From NCBI GenBank assembly GCA_016748015.1, contig JAAOMT010000659.1, positions 1 through 64,000 of the forward strand: a DNA stretch of 64,000 nucleotides, read 5' to 3'. The notes beneath the pieces were generated by a model. The model was given only the letters and a program-made list of their open reading frames with translations. It did no database searches and had not been told where the DNA came from. Made by a program: the position numbers and the translations under genes. Shown here piece after piece: positions 11,043 to 21,739 of the stretch (position 1 is its first letter; every line of letters starts with the position of its first letter). Source of the DNA: Geosiphon pyriformis (lineage: Eukaryota > Glomeromycota > Glomeromycetes > Archaeosporales > Geosiphonaceae).

Positions 11043-12915
11043 TTGCAAAAGAGACTGCAGAACCCGAGCTAGCACACATCTGATCTAACTTCTCCAATAC
11101 TGAACTAACTGAAGTTTCGAGAGCCACCAACTTCAATTCCAAGCAATCCACTTTTGAAGTCAGAACTTTCGAACTACTTGAACCCAAACTTGAGGTATCA
11201 TAGGAAACCGAAGAAAGAGAAATAACCACAGAATCAGGTTCATCTAAAATCATATCCAAACCAAGTTTCATATTAACCAAACCAGGAGCAGCCAAGGGCT
11301 GAGAAAAGGAATTGAGAGCCAAAAATACCAAGCTTAAACTGTTAAGTTTGTCAATGATACTGGACACCTTATCTGTGAGAAGTTCCAAAGAGCGCTCCAA
11401 AGAAGTGAGACGAGTTTCCAAAATCGAACCAACAGGACCTGCAAGAGATGAGTTACCTACCAAACCTGAGGCGCCAGGAGAAAAAACAAAATCAGAACCA
11501 GAACCAAAGTGAGGACCATTAGATGAAGACACTAGAGAGACAACCTAGGTCTATGATTTGCCGTCGAATGCAGCCAGTCTAGAAATAGGCACACTCTTTT
11601 TTGCATATAGCTTGGCCAACTGGAGGCGGGTTTCATCAGAGACAACCTTTTTAAATGATTTAGAAAGTTTAGGAGAATGTGAGACCTCAGTCTCACACTC
11701 CAGAACTGAATGACCAAGTTTCCCACACCGTTCACACCGAACCAGGTCCAATCTAGCCCAAAAAAGTTTCACCCCACCAAAAACAGGCTCCATACGAAAT
11801 GCAGACTCCAAATTCTCATCATTCTCAAAACAAATCACAGTACAACGAATCCTATTGCCAGTGACTAAAAAACGATTTATGACACAAGTTTTCCCACCAG
11901 CCCCTGCCAAAAGATCACCAAGATCATGAGCCGTTGTTCCCACTGGCAAAGTAAACAAAAGCGCCCTATACTGATTTCTAGACGCCCATGTTTCACAATC
12001 CTGCACAGCCTTGGCCACATGCACTGAATTTTTCCCAATTAAGAATGACCACTTAGCTGCCAACTGATCTGCCTGACTTGATTTGGCAAACTCCACTACA
12101 GCCTTTTGCCACAGTCCAATGAGTTGCAATCAGATCAACACCACTTGACCAAATTCAGACACTGCAGCGACGATCATTTCCTTTGGCGTATTCATGGGAA
12201 TTTTTTTGATTACTACAGCCCGATCTGAGCGTATTCCCTGTCTTTTGAGATCGCTGTTTACAATGATGTTATTTTCTCTGGCCAATGATGCAGCCTTTTT
12301 CATGCTTTTTTCTGATGTGAAGGTAGATCTGACGATCCCTTCAAATTTTGAGGGGGTAGTGGCCCCTCCAAAACCATTGACTGAAGAAAAAATTTTCCTA
12401 ATTAGCTGGGTCTTCGCCATTGCTGAATTACCCACTATAGCTGAGAGATTAATATCCAATGCAAAGAATTTTTTGATTGAAATTTCAACAGGAGTCTTAA
12501 TAATCTTTGGGTTGATTCACTTTTTTTCCAGAGAGATAGGCAAGCAAAGAGAAAGCACAAATTCATCATCATCCATAGCAAAATTAGGAGAACCAAGTGG
12601 AGATCCAAACATTGTACCAGTATTAACACGTTTTGCTTTGGGAGTAGTGGCAGTTGAGCCTGACAGAGATCTTTCACATATACCAAACATGCCAACATCC
12701 TCATCATCACCAGATACACTATCCACATCAGAATACACACTATCACCAGGCCCAGATTTACTCAAAGAGATATCCTTCTCATTACCAAAGTGTTTAACAT
12801 TCCCAAGAACCACCTTTTTTTTCTGAGCAAAAAAACCACTAGCAGGACCATGTAAAACACCTTTGGGCACCTTCTTTTTGGACATATCACTGCTTGAAGC
12901 AGTCTTCAAATCCAC
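11035..12915 (-). pseudogene. L2 ORF1: nucleic-acid-binding gag-like protein
   Basis: ORF1 of the LINE, which would coat the element RNA. Order: Ser/Lys-rich N-terminus (DLKTASSSDMSKKK), an acidic DVDSVSGDDEDVG stretch, an RRM-like middle (VVIKKIPMNTPKEMI..FGQV, then LQLIGLWQKAVVEF), the knuckle CERCGKLGHSVLEC (C-x2-C-x4-H-x4-C, intact, near 11715-11755) and a C-terminal leucine-heptad region (LTSLERSLELLTDKVSSI; CLELKLVALETSVSSVLEKL) that looks coiled-coil. One frame is kept to the TAA at 11035-11037, with TGA at 12517 and 12130 and two TAG near 11545-11553. No ATG precedes the conserved NNPFVVDLKT, so the start codon seems lost; the first ATG is in SSDMSKK. Confidence 0.87.
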
Positions 12916-13251
12916 AACAAAAGGATTATTTAAAGAAATGTTGAAAGATTTGACAAGAAAAAACAGAAAACTTTTTTTTCAGAAATGCGCTTTTTTGAGG
13001 ATTTTTGAAAGTAAAAGAAAAAGAAGTATTCAAATTTTTTTAATAATTTTTTTATCAATAAGCTAAAAAAAGCTGTTTTTTTATCTAAAAATAGTTTTTA
13101 AAAACATTTATGTTTATTTTTTTTTATTAAGCATTTAACGAGTGAAGCCCAACCATTATTTAGTACAAAAAACCATATTAAAAGGCTCAAACTAAATGTA
13201 GTTCATGCATTTGCTACATGTGGCTAGCCACTCAGGCAAGAAAAGGCAACA

Positions 13252-16200
13252 CTACATACCTATAATGACATGCAGATTACAATCTAACCTAGAAAAGAAA
13301 AGACAAAACATATGATGGCCAAAACTAATAGCAAGAGAGTCAGCAATGCCAAGCATCTTAATCACATTATCCAATAACAATTGCACTACACATTGCATTA
13401 AACTTGACATTAGCCTACTATCCCCGACCAAACCAGTCTTTTCTATGTCCACCCTATGTTTAGATCTTACCAGCCAGATCCTAGAATGATGTAACTCAAC
13501 AAAATGTCTTATATAATCAACAACAACACTCACAGCCTCTTTTTTATTATTAAAAACTCCAGCTGCTTCTGTATACCAATCCTCCATAACAAACCCTTTG
13601 CACACAACTGAGTACAGACCAATATTCAATGAGCACAGATCAAGGAACTGCAAAACAGTAGAAGAAGATGAAGTGCAAGCTCTTACCAAAGAGACCCAAG
13701 AAGCAGAAGCCTTGGCCAAAATCTCTTTTCAAATATCAACATCCAAAGCACACAAAAAAACATGATCAGGCAACTCCACCTCACCACACAGCAAACACTG
13801 CACACCAAGATAACCTTTATCATACAATCTTTTCCTAACTGCCACTGGAAGCCATCGGTGTACAGCTTTTATCAAATATGAACGTAAAACTGAAGACTTC
13901 CGACTAGTAGACTCTGCAAGCATATACAAGTCAGGGTGTCACACTCTTGAAGTGGCTCCTCAGTCAATACTCCCAATCAGAGCATTTGGAACAATATCAC
14001 AACCAAGTCCAGCTTCTTACTAAGCATGACAAATAGATCTGTACAAATTTCAAACAAAATGCCAGGCATTGTCAGACACAACCATGTCCTCAGCCACCAA
14101 GAAATGTTCCTGCACTCCTACTGGCAAGAAAAACTGAGAGTGCATAGCATTACCAGCTGCAGCATCAGTCTTCTCATTGCCACAAATACCAGAATAACCT
14201 CTAATCTTCATCCATTTTACATTGATATTCTTTTTATAGACCAAATTGAAAATGTGATGTCTTTCCACCCAACATGGAACATGGAAATCAGGCACAGCAG
14301 TAGACATCTTAAACACACAAGTGTTAATAGCAGCTTGACTGTCAGTATGCACTACTACTGTACAAAAAGATAGGACGCACTCCAATGCCAAAGCAATAGC
14401 CTGCAATTTGGCCAAAATAGATGACAACAAACCCCAAATTTTAACCTCAAGACTAAGATTCACAGCAGGAAAGTACACAGCTGCACTACTGGAGACATCA
14501 ACTAAGCCAAAATTTCTCAATGAACTATCTATGAACACGTTAAATGAACCAGACCAAATTTTGTGCAAGCTACTCCACACAACAGAAAATCCCTAAGAAT
14601 TCAAAATGCTTAAACCATAAAGCTGGCCAGAATCTGTAGAAACTGAAGACTCAGTGTTACTATTACACAGAAATTGAGATGTTTGTCTGAACCAGGAAAG
14701 GACAGGACCCCTTAGGTCAAGCTTTTTCTACCACTGTAAGGTTTTCCAGTCCATTACATGCCCCTTTTTGTCCAGCAGCCTGTCATCAAATACAACACCA
14801 AAATGCTTTAAAAAATGCACAGAACTAAAGTAAAGAGCATCTCCGAACACCAATGATATAAGAAAAACACCAGAACTATGAAAGATATTAGGCAGATTAT
14901 TTGCCAAAGATAACTTATTGCTCAAAAAAACTTTCACCACATTAGCCAAAAAATTATTTACAGGACTAACACATAACCTGACAAGAACTGCAAAGGATTT
15001 ATAAGAGCCCAGCCCATAATCTGCAAATTCAAAAATCTATAATTGAACAAGCGCCTTAGAATGCCTGCAGTATTAGAAAAAGAGACCACAGCAGCCAATT
15101 TACTTTCAGACTGAATCTGCTTAAAGGTTTTTAAACCATACAACAAAGGGTGATGCAAAGCTGCATCAGAGAAGTCATGAGACAGACAGGCCTTAAGCTT
15201 AAAACTCTTCTTAATCATGACATCTTACTTGTGACAAATATTCAATAACACAAAACTGAACTAAGTCCAATAACTAACAATAGACTGCAAAACTGTTGAC
15301 ACCAAATATGAGAACTGTTTATTAGTAATAGCCTTTCTCAGCACAACATTAACAAAGAAACAAACATTAGAATAAGCTTTGGCAACACTCGGCTTGGACA
15401 GTTTCTCAGTAAACAAAAAAATTCTTAGATAACAATATACCTTGCCCTTTTTGGCAATTGAAATTGGCTGACCACAAATACTCAAAGAAGCAACCTTAAC
15501 ATCTTGATTAATAGGGATAGTGACTGTCTTATCATTGTTGATAGAAATGTCATTTATTTCAAAGAATTTGCTGGCAATATTCAAAGCATATTGAGTCAAA
15601 GTCTGATAGCTCTCAACCCAAATTGTGTTATTGACAAACGCACCAGCCATGAAATGAGATGTTATCCCCCCACTATTTTTAATCCTTCCTGACCTTGAAA
15701 CAAATCTAGTATTAATTCAGTACTCATACAATTGTTCATGTTTCTTAATCTTACACAAAAGGGAATCATAAAATACTCTCCAGAAAAGAGGTGAAAAGAC
15801 CTCACCCTGATCCAATCCATTATACACCTTATAGCCATCAGACAGACCAAAATCAGTCATAACCTTATTAATCTTATTCTTATGTATACTACCAAAAAAT
15901 TTTATAAATCTGTTACATATCTTGATCCACATCAAACTAGCCCTCAGATAGTACCAACCAACAGAATCATAAGCCTTTCGCATATTTTGCAAAACCAACC
16001 AAATTTCTCTGTTTTTCTCAAGAGTATCTTCAATAATGGATCCAACAGCAAACACTGAAGATTGCGTAGAAGTGCTCTTTAGCACAGAAAAGTTATCATT
16101 CTGGAGGACACCAAATTTACTGCAGACAAATGAGATATGGTCAGATAGAATCTTAGAAAGAATCTTCTTTAGAATTTCAATCAACACAATAGAGTGAGTG

Positions 16201-16481
16201 TTTGTAAAAACTCCATTCCAGTCATAGGGTTTTGAAATCATCAAAACTCATGCTCTCCTCCATAGAACAGGCACACCACCCATATCCAAGCACACATTCA
16301 ATAGCTTCAATAGGCAACTTATTATTACATTATTACCATGCTTCTACAGTTCATTAGAGATGCCAGATAAACCTGCAGCCTTTCTATTAAGTAAACTACT
16401 GACAACCAAAAGCAACTCGCTCAGGCCAATAGGATGCATTACACCAGAAAAGATATCATTTTTTACATAATCCAAAGGCAC
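13252..16481 (-). pseudogene. L3 ORF2, 3' half: RT, RNase H, CCHC finger
   Basis: RT region with KAAGLSGISNEL (near 16370), SKPYDWNGVF, KKILSKILSDH, motif A LVLQNMRKAYDS (near 15970), motif B GLDQGEVFSPLFW (well kept, near 15800) and motif C GAFVNNTIWVES, with Asn-Asn at 15627-15632 instead of Asp-Asp. A frame change near 14955 moves the rest. RNase H (14580 to about 14080) shows FIDSSL, LAKLQAIALALE (Glu replaced by Lys) and HTDSQAAINT. The finger CLLCGEVELPDHVFLC (near 13745-13795) is intact and the C-terminus ends near 13252. Stops include the TAG near 15718 and others. Confidence 0.88.
16478..16481. repeat. Target-site duplication GCAC, left copy
   Basis: GCAC directly before the 5' LTR of gypsy A; the same GCAC follows the 3' LTR at 26379-26382. 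Removing one copy plus the element restores the L3 reading frame, so this is a real insertion footprint. Confidence 0.9.
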
Positions 16482-16697
16482 TGTTACCAGACAAAATTAG
16501 AGATATTGTTTAGCATAAAATTACTCTTATAAATTTTATCATTAATTAGCATATATTATCATTCAAATTATTACTTATAATGTTAACAAAATATCTGAAA
16601 TTATCATTTAATTAATAACTCAAATTGTACATAACACAAATGTAACTTAATTGTGATAATTAATTATGCAATACCCTGAACTATGTAACATTCAAAA

Positions 16698-16815
16698 AGT
16701 TTGCCGAAATTGTAAGAAATTCGCCAAAATAATTGATAGTTTGTCAAAATATCTAATAGTTTGCAAAAATAACTTGTAGTTCACTGAAATGTATCTTTAG
16801 TTCAGCAAAATTATA
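16698..16815 (+). repeat. U3 direct-repeat array in gypsy A LTR
   Basis: About six imperfect 18-25 bp units built on AGTTTGC(C/A)AAAATAA / AGTTCACTGAAAT, such as AGTTTGCCGAAATTGTAAG, GATAGTTTGTCAAAATATC and AATAGTTTGCAAAAATAAC. They end about 50 bp before the TATA box, and the 3' LTR has the same array at 25612-25729. Position and repetition suggest an enhancer; no binding factor can be named. Confidence 0.65.
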
Positions 16816-16861
16816 GAAAATAGCAAAGTTTAAGTTCATAGAATAGTGTTATGACAAGTTG

Positions 16862-16869
16862 TATAAAAG
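16862..16869 (+). promoter_or_regulatory. TATA box of gypsy A 5' LTR
   Basis: TATAAAAG downstream of the U3 repeats; identical in the 3' LTR at 25776-25783. Likely core promoter for the element transcript. Confidence 0.7.
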
Positions 16870-17466
16870 AAGAGCTTCTCTCTTCGAGGAAATATATCTT
16901 ACTTCAGATTTAATAATTAGAATCATTCTTTACACACAAAAACAAAATAAATATCAAATAAATTTGAAAAGCCAAATTCTTAATTATTTTCTTTGAAATT
17001 AATCAATTCCTACTAACAGTTGAAATTGATTAGCTACCAATTTCAGTAGACTGTTAAAACACTTCCAGGCCTGGATCTGAAACAACTTCCATAAATTATC
17101 AGTTTTACTTTTTCTTTTACATTTCTTTTATTCTCTTTCTTTTCTTATTATAAATCATTTGGGTAGCCTATGGACAAGAGTTCTTGTAGAAAAGTTGACT
17201 TTCACAGCAAAGTAACTACACATTTTAGTGAGCTTTCAGATGAGCAATTCCTGGGAAAGAGTTAATGTTTACTACAACATAACTATACAAAATAACTGGC
17301 ATGGAATTGGCCATTTCACTTATAAGTCCAGCAGTTTAAATTATAGAAGATAATTTGAAGATAAATTCAGTTATTGGAGGTTCAAACACTTCTCATAATC
17401 GTGAATTAACAGCATTACAACAAACATACAAGAACTAAGAAGAAACCAAAAACCTCTGGTAACATT

Positions 17467-17480
17467 TGGTGCTCTCCCAC
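17467..17480 (+). other. Primer-binding site of gypsy A
   Basis: TGGTGCTCTCCCAC, two bases after the 5' LTR, in the right place and beginning with the TGG expected to pair with a tRNA CCA end. Gypsy B (33426) and C (39121) have TGGTGCTCTCTG and TGGTGCTTCCTG at the same place. I cannot say which tRNA it is. Confidence 0.75.
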
Positions 17481-17509
17481 AAAAACAACACAGCAAAAAC
17501 AACTTCAAA

Positions 17510-19430
17510 GTGATAACCACACCAGACACAACAACTCTAGAGTATTACCAATCAATTTACATCCACTACAAGCAAAGATTTAACATTCCAAACGGAATTG
17601 AAGTTGTCAAGAAATTAGTATACCAATACATTGAAAACCACATCAACAATTATCTTTTTGGAAATTACAATATCTCAAAAGTTAGAAGCAATCTTTACAA
17701 TAATTTAGTACATTATTCACAGTTGGGAACTGAAGACCTTAACAGTGAAACACTTGCCACTTACTTTCAAGAACTAAATTTTAACATTATCAAGTACTGT
17801 GAAGAAACATATCCAGTGCAGTCTTAATACTTCATTGATTTTGAATCAGAAACAGAAACAAGCAACAAAGACAAACAAAAATTGAAGCAATACTCAAAAA
17901 CCACCTCAAATACCCCAATACTACCAAAAACAACTGCCAAACACTTACAAACACCTGAACAAGGAACCAGTTCAAAACTTCCACTTACTATCACACCTTT
18001 TCCAGCTTCACTTGCACAAGCACAAACACCTAATTCACTCTTAAATTGATTTGCAAAACTAGAAGATTTTACATTACCCAAAAGTTCCACCAGACAATAA
18101 GAATCTCTTCAAACTAGTTCCAATCTTCTTGACTTTCTAGCTAAAAATCGAAGTGAACACTCTGAGACAGCAGCGAATGAAGAAAACAACTTTGAAATAT
18201 CTGAAAAAGAATCAATAGACAGTAAAAATGAAGAAGACGAAATGACAGCATACATTGCAAAAATTCTTGAATTCAATAGAGAAGACATTGAGACCAGTCC
18301 CCAAGAATGGCTCAACCAAGTTACTAAAGCTGGAGATGCAAATGGATGGAATGCTGCCAGAATGTTAAGAACAATTCCCTACTTTCTCAAAAGAACAGCA
18401 GGCGAATAGTTCAAAAACTTGACCACCTCTTTTAATGACTGGACAGCTTTTAAAACTGCCTTCTTAGAACAATTTACCAATAACAACACCTCAATCACTC
18501 TTCGAAATTGTTTTCACAATATCAAACAAGAACCCTCCGAATCTGTTATAACTTATATTGGGAAATTCAACAAACTTCTCAGACAAATTCGCCAACTTGA
18601 AACTAATGATTATTATTCCAATGCTCAAATCTTGGATCAATTTATCGCTGGTTTAAAGGATAAATTGATTAAAAAGGTTCGCCCACATGCCCCAGAAGAT
18701 TTAAACTCTGCCATTCAGCATGCAAAGAGATATCAAATAGCCATAGAAGAAGCCAATTATACAAAACTCATGAACTTAGCCATTGGAGAAACCAGCTCAG
18801 CAGCTAAAAAAAAAATTGACCAACTCGCAAAGAAAGTTGAAAACTATTTCACCAACTAACAACAACAGCAACCCCAAAGATATTAATCACCCCAAAGACA
18901 GAATCAAAACAACTTCACATCATTCTCTAATAACCAGTCTCAGAGTTGCCATTACTGTAAAATTCCTGGCCACTGGAAAAAAAATTGCAGAAAGCTACAA
19001 CAAGACCAACAAAATAGGAGTAATCAATATTACCCTTTACTACAGCAATCTTATTATCAACCACCACCAGCTTACTATTCACCAAGACCCCAATATCAAA
19101 GTAATTATTATTAGCCTGCCCCACAGCCAATTCAACAGCAATACCAACAACCACCCACACAACATTATCAAGTGCCTGCTCGAAGATTAATCCTGCAAAA
19201 TCAATTTACACCACAAAACTGATACCAAGTAAACAACAATAGAATCAATTCAAACAACCAATTAGTTCCCCGAAATCCAGCTCAGCCAAGACCCACTCAT
19301 TATCATACTCAACCTAGCTATCTTACAATACCTGAAGAACAGGATTTTCACCATACTGCACTCTCAGAAGGTAGAGCTGCAGCATGACAACAAAACCCTT
19401 CCTATACTTTTACTACAATCCCACCAGCCA
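17510..19430 (+). pseudogene. Gypsy A gag with CCHC knuckle
   Basis: Gag polyprotein, one frame throughout. The N-terminal helical region (from TTLEYYQSIYIHY) is followed by an acidic Ser/Glu linker. The capsid-like core (TPQEWLNQVTKAGDANGW...TIPYFLKRTAGE; DWTAFKTAFLEQF; SVITYIGKFNKLLRQI; ILDQFIAGLKDKL) fits the retrotransposon gag family. Then come the knuckle CHYCKIPGHWKKNC (C-x2-C-x4-H-x4-C, 18947-18988) and a Gln/Pro/Tyr-rich tail. No clear ATG; the open frame starts at GTG 17510 just after the PBS. Several point stops (TAA, TAG, TGA) interrupt it, consistent with CAA, CAG, CGA and TGG ancestors. Confidence 0.88.
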
Positions 19431-19431
19431 G

Positions 19432-19990
19432 AATTGCTGAAAACACCAATCTTTCAGACATATTTCCTTTTAAGTTTGAAGCAAATGAGTCACCATTCCT
19501 ACTTAATAATGCAGCCGCCAATGAACAAAAAGCAATCACTGCTATGTACACCAAAGCAGAAGTCAAAGAAAAGGCAATTCGCTTGATCCTAGACAGTGAA
19601 TCTGCCAGAAGCATCATCACCTACCAGTTAATACAACAGTTAAAAAGAAATGTTGACTGACCAGCTCAAACAGTAATCGTTACTGCTGATGGCATGAAAA
19701 AAACTCTAGTAGGAGAAATTGACAATTTTTCATTCACTCTTGATGGAATTATCATTTCAGTCAAAGTTCTTGTAATGGATGCACCCCAGTACCAAGCTCT
19801 CATTGGAAATGATTGGCTTCAAAAAGCCAATGCTAATCTGAATTGGGAGACACAAGAGTTAACAATCTCCTACCAAGGACAACACGCCCAGATGCCTGCC
19901 ACTTGTGATACATTCAACAAATGCTTCAAAAAAGCCCCGGCTTTTAAATTCAAACTGGAAGAAGAAAAGCCCATTATTGAAACATTTATG
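19432..19990 (+). pseudogene. Gypsy A aspartic protease
   Basis: Retropepsin-type domain in the same frame as gag: AMYTKAEV..LILDSESARSIITYQL, then VTADGMKKT..GEIDNFSF and YQALIGNDWLQKANA. The active-site triplet DSG reads Asp-Ser-Glu (19592-19600), a Gly-to-Glu change that should inactivate it. One TGA follows in NVD*PAQ. A frame change near 19997 moves the downstream module into frame 1. Confidence 0.87.
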
Positions 19991-20088
19991 GATCAACCTC
20001 CAATTGGGCCGATAAAACTGAACAACAGTACTTTTCAACAAATGATTCTTTTGAAACAGAAGAACCAGTGACAACTGGATGGAATATC

Positions 20089-20750
20089 CCCTATTCAAAA
20101 CCAGAACCACGAAAACAACACCCCTATATTCCACTCAAATGCAAGGACTGCCACAAGAAACTCTCCTCAATGAAAGCCTGCATTTCACCTGAAGAAGAAT
20201 ATGAAAATCATACTTGTTATTACTGCAAGACTTGCCACAGAGAATGATGAGGCCATCTAATAAAAAGAAGCAAAAAATGGGATAACACCTCTTGTTTGAC
20301 TTGTGAGGATATGCTACCAAAAAAATGCAATTGAATTGACATAGCAATGAGAGAAGGAGTCTGCGATCAGACCTGCCAATATGCTTTATCAATTTCAGAA
20401 AAAGTAAAAAGAGAAACACCTTTTAATGTGGCATATAACAGTGCTCTTAACAAACTTTATTACTATCCCCATGATGCTAAGATGATTTTCAACCTAGCAA
20501 TGGCATTAATTAATGGAGCTACTAAAGAAGATGTCCATTAAATGAAGGAAGCAAAATACATTGAATACACCATAAAATTAGCTGGATTCGATTACAAAGA
20601 TGAAGTAGAAGTCTACCACCAAATTACAAGTCACACCTACCCAACTCAAGAAGCTCAAATTCAATGATTAAAGCAAATGAACATTAAGCTATGTAAAGAA
20701 TGCATTATGCCTTGTGATAAACAGTAGTGTCCTGAATGCTATGCTCTTAA
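20089..20750 (+). pseudogene. Gypsy A Cys-rich module between protease and dUTPase
   Basis: Sequence begins CKDCHKKLSS (first Cys 20140) and continues CYYCKTC, SCLTCEDMLP, GVCDQTCQY and, about 100 residues on, CKECIMPC..CPEC. Paired C-x2-C motifs suggest two zinc-binding units. The same spacing and signature residues (KKLSS, W..SCL.C, CD..CQY) occur in gypsy C, D, E and F, so this is a conserved part of the polyprotein. I do not recognise it as a known domain. Several TGA/TAA stops are present. Confidence 0.75.
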
Positions 20751-20889
20751 CATTCCTCTGCCCAGTAAAAACAATGAGAATGAAATTGAATTTGGAGAAC
20801 CTGAAACAACAGAAGAAATTGAAGCAACACTCATCTATCTTATTGAAAACCAGCCTGCCTTACAACTCAAATACTTCAACAACAATGGA

Positions 20890-21300
20890 CAAGGAATAAA
20901 ACCTGAAAAAGCACATGAAATTGATGCTGAATATGACCTAAGATATCCAGACAAGGATACTCTCATTCTCAAACCCAAATCTTTCACAAAAATCAACCTC
21001 AAAATTGCTCTCGAAATCCCACCAGGAGCAATGGTTCAAATTGCCTCCCAGTTCTCTCTGGTAAGCAAAAGAATCAATGTCAAAGGAAGAATAATTGATG
21101 CTAGATATACTGGTAACATAACAGTAATACTCCAAAACAAAACTGACAAACCGTTTAAGATTGAACATGCCAAAAAAATTGCCCAAGTCATTTATTTACC
21201 CTTAATCAACATTTCGGGTTTACAATTAGTCAATCAAAGAAAACTATTGGGAAAAAGTGAAAAAAGAACCCAAGATTTTGGTTCAACTGGATGATTCACA
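20890..21300 (+). pseudogene. Gypsy A dUTPase domain
   Basis: Trimeric-type dUTPase, which would hydrolyse dUTP and limit uracil in the cDNA. Motifs: AEYDLRYP (motif 1, near 20930), QIASQFSLVSKRINV (motif 2), GRIIDARYTGNITVIL (motif 3 with its Asp), AKKIAQVIYLPL (motif 4) and DFGSTG (motif 5, near 21280). Motif 1 has Tyr for the Phe of copies C and D. It lies between the Cys-rich module and RT, in frame with the former. Confidence 0.88.
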
Positions 21301-21739
21301 GTTCCAGTAAACATAGCCTTCAACAAACAGAAAAAATCTCACCAGATTTTATGACTTCCACAACCAATTACTATTTCACCCTTTGGAAAACACCCTGAGA
21401 TTTACACTTGTGAAAAGCCAATAACCACACAACAAATTTTTGAGTTCAATGAACAAATCTGCTTGGAACATAATATCTTGATCCCAAACATTTATATTCC
21501 AGAAGAAACAAAGAAAATCCGAGTTACTTTTTACAATCCCAACAATTTCCTCATAGTTTTATTAAATAACTTAAAAATTGAAGTTATTCACAATAATATC
21601 TTTTAACAAGAATTACTCCAAACAATCTCTGATTTCTTTGAAATTATTGAACATTTACTACCAAAAATCAACCCAAATACCAGCTCTGAAAACTACCATG
21701 TTGTTATAGAAAAACTATCTCGAATCAACATGGGACAAC
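21301..21739 (+). pseudogene. Gypsy A linker between dUTPase and RT
   Basis: Continues the frame after dUTPase with FTVPVNIAF, then ISPFG, ILIPNIYIPEETKKIRVTFYNPNNF and a short helical run leading into RT. The counterpart in gypsy C (43561-43951) contains NLHIPAKNH..IPIYNNTEDTIEIPAETTIRYL. The pattern of alternating polar and hydrophobic residues suggests a small beta domain. Function unknown. Confidence 0.55.

Larger units (their letters stand above)
6213..13060 (-). mobile_element. LINE retrotransposon L2, near full length
   Basis: Full-size LINE reading right to left: ORF1 (12915 to 11035), a few-base overlap, ORF2 (11038 to 6350), a 3' UTR and a 3' tail of TAATAAAAAAAAAAAAAA (plus-strand poly-T at 6213-6226). 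It is the best preserved of the three LINEs: each ORF stays in one frame from end to end and is broken only by point nonsense mutations. The 5' limit is estimated from where L3's 3' tail begins (13116). About 6.8 kb, the same as L3 once its nested element is removed. Confidence 0.92.
13116..16481 (-). mobile_element. LINE L3, 3' half (left of nested gypsy A)
   Basis: The 3' part of a LINE whose 5' part lies at 26379-29925. The two halves meet exactly at gypsy A: removing A and one copy of the 4-bp duplication GCAC rejoins the ORF2 frame as AHQYVPLDYV, matching ANQYRPLDYV of L2. The 3' tail is TTAATAAAAAAAAATAAAC (plus-strand 13112-13130). This tail lies directly upstream of L2's 5' end, so the two LINEs sit head to tail. 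Confidence 0.93.
16482..17464 (+). repeat. 5' LTR of gypsy A
   Basis: 983 bp, starts TGTTACCAGAC and ends CCTCTGGTAACA, giving a 10-bp terminal inverted repeat. It matches the 3' LTR over its full length. It holds a U3 array of short direct repeats (16698-16815), a TATA box (16862-16869) and downstream R/U5-like sequence. Confidence 0.97.

Noticed and set aside
12194-12826. 210-codon plus-strand open frame
   Set aside because: It is antisense to L2 ORF1, which has clear family features and a CCHC knuckle on the other strand. Composition is that of a shadow frame.
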